Source of the DNA: Parachlamydiales bacterium
GTDB taxonomy: Bacteria; Chlamydiota; Chlamydiia; Chlamydiales; JAJFMK01
DNA: 8,906 bases
Reading direction: 5' to 3'
Assembly: GCA_020050175.1 (NCBI GenBank)
Contig: JAGVKY010000201.1
Span: 1-8,906 of the forward strand
In this document: in pieces, positions 7,443 through 8,906 of the stretch
How positions within the stretch are numbered: position 1 is the stretch's first letter
Layout of the letters: the number at the start of each line of letters is the position of its first letter
Translations under genes and position numbers: made by a program
The notes under the pieces: generated by a model
Told to the model about the DNA's origin: nothing
What the model saw: the letters and a program-made list of their open reading frames with translations, nothing else
Database searches by the model: none

Positions 7443-7826
7443 ATGCCAGAGAGCGGAAAAGGTTTCACCGACAGTTTTAAAGAAACGTTAGCGACGATCA
7501 AAAATAAGGCTGAGAAAGATGGGGTTGTCCGACAAGGGTACGACTTAATTCTTTACTTTGTTCTCCTGGTTGGCCTAATCGTCTCGTTTTTCAATGTTCT
7601 CTGGGGAGCTCTCCTCGTGGGAGCTGTCGTTGGCGTCGCCTTCTACTCGGAGGCCATCCAATTTTTCCGTAATTTAAAAAATTGGATCGAAATAAAAGGC
7701 ATGGCAAAAAGCCTCGTCCTCGGAGGCCTCCTCCTCTTTTTCATCATCGTCTTACCCACCGGGGTAATCGCCGCCATCGCCGCCATCCTCATCCGCGCCA
7801 TGATCAACCCACCCCTAAACAGGTAA
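7443..7826 (+). CDS. small integral membrane protein of unknown function
   Basis: This 127-residue protein is of no family I recognise. ATG 7443 is preceded by AGGA at 7432-7435 with a 7-base spacer, a good ribosome binding site. An N-terminal charged, amphipathic part (1-33) is followed by two hydrophobic segments at about 35-50 and 52-68, a short polar loop with FFRNLKNWIEIKG (74-86), and a long hydrophobic stretch at 90-120 that could be one or two membrane passes. The tail NPPLNR is short and basic. The layout suggests an inner-membrane protein with three or four passes. The 3' third has strikingly more C-ending codons (CTC, ATC, GCC) than the neighbours and contains a 9-base tandem repeat, ATCGCCGCC twice at 7767-7784, encoding IAAIAA. 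It is divergent from the tyrP-trpS-uvrB operon and shares its control region. A terminator lies directly behind it. Confidence 0.8.
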   Translation: MPESGKGFTDSFKETLATIKNKAEKDGVVRQGYDLILYFVLLVGLIVSFFNVLWGALLVGAVVGVAFYSEAIQFFRNLKNWIEIKGMAKSLVLGGLLLFFIIVLPTGVIAAIAAILIRAMINPPLNR

Positions 7827-7833
7827 AACCATC

Positions 7834-7858
7834 CTTTTCAATATGAAAAGTATTTTTT
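7834..7858 (+). terminator. probable rho-independent terminator
   Basis: CTTTTCA (7834-7840) and TGAAAAG (7844-7850) form a 7-bp stem with an ATA loop, followed by TATTTTTT. It begins 8 bases after the stop of the membrane protein gene. The stem is AT-rich and so weak. Read on the other strand, behind the convergent toxin gene, the T-run is poorer, so it probably serves mainly the plus strand. Confidence 0.55.
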
Positions 7859-7866
7859 GTCTCTGA

Positions 7867-8175
7867 CTAAGGGTGAGGAGTTATGGCAACTACGGTAATT
7901 TCTTTCTTCCCAGGTCCATAAAACCAAAATATTCGATAAGCTCCTGGTGTTTTGTTTTGAGCATAAGATTCGAAAATTTCTTCTCCGTTTGGTCCTTCAA
8001 TGTCATCGAATTTATGGGTGTTTAGGGAAGGATGCTTTAAATTGACTGCCATAAATTTAAGAGCTTTGTGGACGGCCTTCTCTATCGACCTTTTGGAGTT
8101 ATTATTTTTTAATTCCTGCAAAACCTGGTCGGCATTTTCTGATAATTTCAAAAGAAAGTTATTCTGACTCATCAT
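7867..8175 (-). CDS. RelE/ParE-like toxin of a type II toxin-antitoxin module
   Basis: The 102-residue product resembles a group of small RelE-fold proteins, usually annotated as hypothetical or toxin, whose conserved core reads HPSLNTHKF (48-56), GPNGEEIFESYAQN (61-74), TPGAYRIFWFYGPG (76-89) and a C-terminal ITVVAITPHP. R81, the aromatic cluster FWFY (83-86) and H101 are candidate active-site residues if it cleaves mRNA like RelE; that activity is inferred. A basic helical N-terminal part precedes the core. The start is ATG 8175 or the adjacent ATG 8172, both inside the end of the upstream gene; a TTG at 8178 is less likely. AAGAG 4-7 bases upstream may serve as ribosome binding site. The overlap of about 17 bases with the antitoxin gene and the antitoxin-first order are typical of such modules and indicate translational coupling. 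Confidence 0.75.
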   Translation of the reverse strand: MMSQNNFLLKLSENADQVLQELKNNNSKRSIEKAVHKALKFMAVNLKHPSLNTHKFDDIEGPNGEEIFESYAQNKTPGAYRIFWFYGPGKKEITVVAITPHP

Positions 8176-8458
8176 CAAGCTCTTGCAGCCGTTTGTCGAT
8201 TTCTTTTAAAGATAGTTTTTTAGTCTTTCCTTCTTTGACTTGCTCCAGTCCTTTCATTAAAGAGGCTAGGGCTTCAGGGTTTTTGTAGATCCAATGATCT
8301 TTAGGGGGAATCTCGATGACAGGCTCTAGGATAATCTTTCCCCCCTCACGGTAAATCCGAAAAGAGCTAAAATTTTTCTGTTCTTCTTTTGATAAGATCC
8401 GAGTCAGAGAGATGCGATTTTTGTCGTCCTTACTGACCCTTGACTCATGACTTTCCAT
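8159..8458 (-). CDS. AbrB-like antitoxin
   Basis: This 99-residue protein begins with a short swapped-hairpin type DNA-binding region, RVSKDDKNRISLTRIL at about 7-22, as in SpoVT/AbrB antitoxins. It continues with FRIYREGGKIILEPVIEIP, a pattern I know from many small AbrB-like antitoxins, then WIYKNPEALASLMKGLEQ, typical of the antitoxin segment that wraps the toxin. The C-terminus is strongly charged (KEIDKRLQELDDESE). ATG 8458 is preferred because AGGGAG lies 4 bases upstream; a longer frame from 8512 would run through the promoter and operator and is rejected. It overlaps the toxin gene that follows. Such antitoxins normally neutralise the toxin by direct binding and repress their own operon; the palindrome just upstream fits autoregulation. 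The local AT-richness and nearby insertion sequence fit a mobile or acquired module. Confidence 0.8.
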   Translation of the reverse strand: MESHESRVSKDDKNRISLTRILSKEEQKNFSSFRIYREGGKIILEPVIEIPPKDHWIYKNPEALASLMKGLEQVKEGKTKKLSLKEIDKRLQELDDESE

Positions 8459-8482
8459 AAAACTCCCTATAATTATATTTTC

Positions 8483-8491
8483 ATTGTAGCA
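8483..8491 (-). promoter_or_regulatory. extended -10 promoter of the toxin-antitoxin operon
   Basis: On the minus strand TGCTACAAT matches an extended -10 (TGnTATAAT with one mismatch), 24 bases before the antitoxin ATG; no clear -35 is present. A perfect TATAAT at 8472-8477 lies closer, but its start point would fall within the ribosome binding site, so it is the less likely choice. Confidence 0.4.
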
Positions 8492-8494
8492 AAT

Positions 8495-8509
8495 GTGGGT
8501 ATTTCCCAC
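8495..8509. repeat. inverted repeat, candidate antitoxin operator
   Basis: GTGGG (8495-8499) and CCCAC (8505-8509) are perfect 5-base arms around TATTT. The repeat lies just upstream of the extended -10, in the -35 region of the toxin-antitoxin promoter. It is not followed by a T-run on the minus strand, so it does not look like a terminator of the upstream gene. Binding by the AbrB-like antitoxin is inferred from position. Confidence 0.45.
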
Positions 8510-8533
8510 CATTTTAAAAAAAAGTCAGCCCTT

Positions 8534-8810
8534 TTATTTCAATTTTTCTTTTATTTCCTGAGCTTTTTGTCTTGAAATGCCGATACGCGTTTGAAATTCC
8601 AATTCATCTATTTGTCGAAATACTTCTTCGAATGAATTTTCCAAAATTGTTGACTCGTGATCATCTAGGCACAAAACAACTTCACTCTTGCCCTCTTCAG
8701 TTGAAATTCTATCCAATAGGTCGATAACTTTTTGCTTTTTTGCCTGAATAGAATTTTCAAAATTCTTTATTTTAATTCCATAACAAGCTTCGTTAAGGAT
8801 GTTGAGCAAT
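8534..8810 (-). pseudogene. 3' remnant of an unrecognised gene, truncated by an insertion sequence
   Basis: About 91 C-terminal residues of a protein remain, from LLNILNEACYGIKIKNF to RQKAQEIKEKLK. The remnant contains no methionine and no credible start. The frame stays open into the IS end, where a TTG at 8896 would give a chimeric frame of 120 residues with 29 residues encoded by IS sequence. The remnant is helical and charged, with an acidic hydrophobic stretch SEVVLCLDDHESTILE and a tail EFQTRIGISRQKAQEI; I recognise no family. It ends 75 bases before the antitoxin ATG on the same strand. The gene probably became inactive when the element landed. Confidence 0.6.
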
Positions 8811-8906
8811 GGCGTTGTTGCATAAGTCCCTCTAGGCAGTTGTGAAGGCAGAGAAAAGAGCGGAAGTATGTTGAGGGAAATAAAAAGTTGAGGCAACCTC
8901 AGCAGG
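8811..8906. mobile_element. end of an insertion sequence, IS5 family-like (partial, runs off the window)
   Basis: From 8811 the plus strand reads GGCGTTGTTGCATAAGTC, which matches 15 of 18 bases of the IS903 terminal inverted repeat as I remember it (GGCTTTGTTGAATAAATC). The neighbouring gene loses coding sense exactly at this point. No plus-strand frame stays open from the tip, as expected for an IS terminus. A small inverted repeat TGAGG-CAA-CCTCA lies at 8889-8901. The transposase and other end lie outside the window. If complete, the element should be flanked by a 9-base target duplication whose left copy would be TTGAGCAAT at 8802-8810. Confidence 0.5.

Noticed and set aside
8459..8512. 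18-residue N-terminal extension of the antitoxin
   Set aside because: It runs through the likely promoter and inverted repeat, and the inner ATG has a ribosome binding site.
8512..8533. Weak hairpin AAAAG/CTTTTT behind the truncated gene as a terminator
   Set aside because: The stem is five bases, nearly all A-T, so it cannot be told from chance.

Overview
The window looks like a piece of a chlamydial chromosome, most likely from an amoeba- or arthropod-associated member of the Chlamydiales outside the Chlamydiaceae. The reasons are two tandem aromatic amino acid permeases of the TyrP type, a trpS-uvrB gene pair of the kind known from Chlamydia (CT585-CT586, recalled from memory), moderate base composition and loosely matching promoters. 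The assignment is inferred from gene content and was not confirmed by a search.

Layout. Positions 21-1505 (+) encode a 494-residue cytoplasmic protein I do not recognise. It is followed after 7 bases by a short reading frame (1513-1689) that seems to be the head of a decayed gene reaching about 1878. The core, 1945-7333 on the minus strand, is a tight four-gene operon transcribed tyrP_1 > tyrP_2 > trpS > uvrB. Each gene overlaps the next, by 4, 14 and 20 bases. The first three genes form an obvious unit: import of aromatic amino acids followed by charging of tRNA-Trp. uvrB, the damage-recognition helicase of nucleotide excision repair, rides at the end. Divergent from the operon, across a 109-base intergenic region holding two palindromes and overlapping -10-like boxes, lies a 127-residue membrane protein gene (7443-7826, +) ending at a probable intrinsic terminator.

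The right end (7867-8906) is accessory DNA and visibly more AT-rich. It has a two-gene toxin-antitoxin module on the minus strand: an AbrB-like antitoxin, then a RelE-like toxin. A candidate autoregulatory operator sits at the antitoxin promoter. Next comes the 3' remnant of a gene that lost its start to an insertion sequence. The IS end begins at about 8811, resembles the terminal repeat of the IS5 family (IS903 group), and runs out of the window.

I found no wholly new system. The points most worth following are the permease-trpS-uvrB fusion operon with its possible leader peptide and palindromic operators, the toxin-antitoxin module, the IS boundary that truncates a gene, and the unrecognised 494-residue protein with a decaying neighbour.
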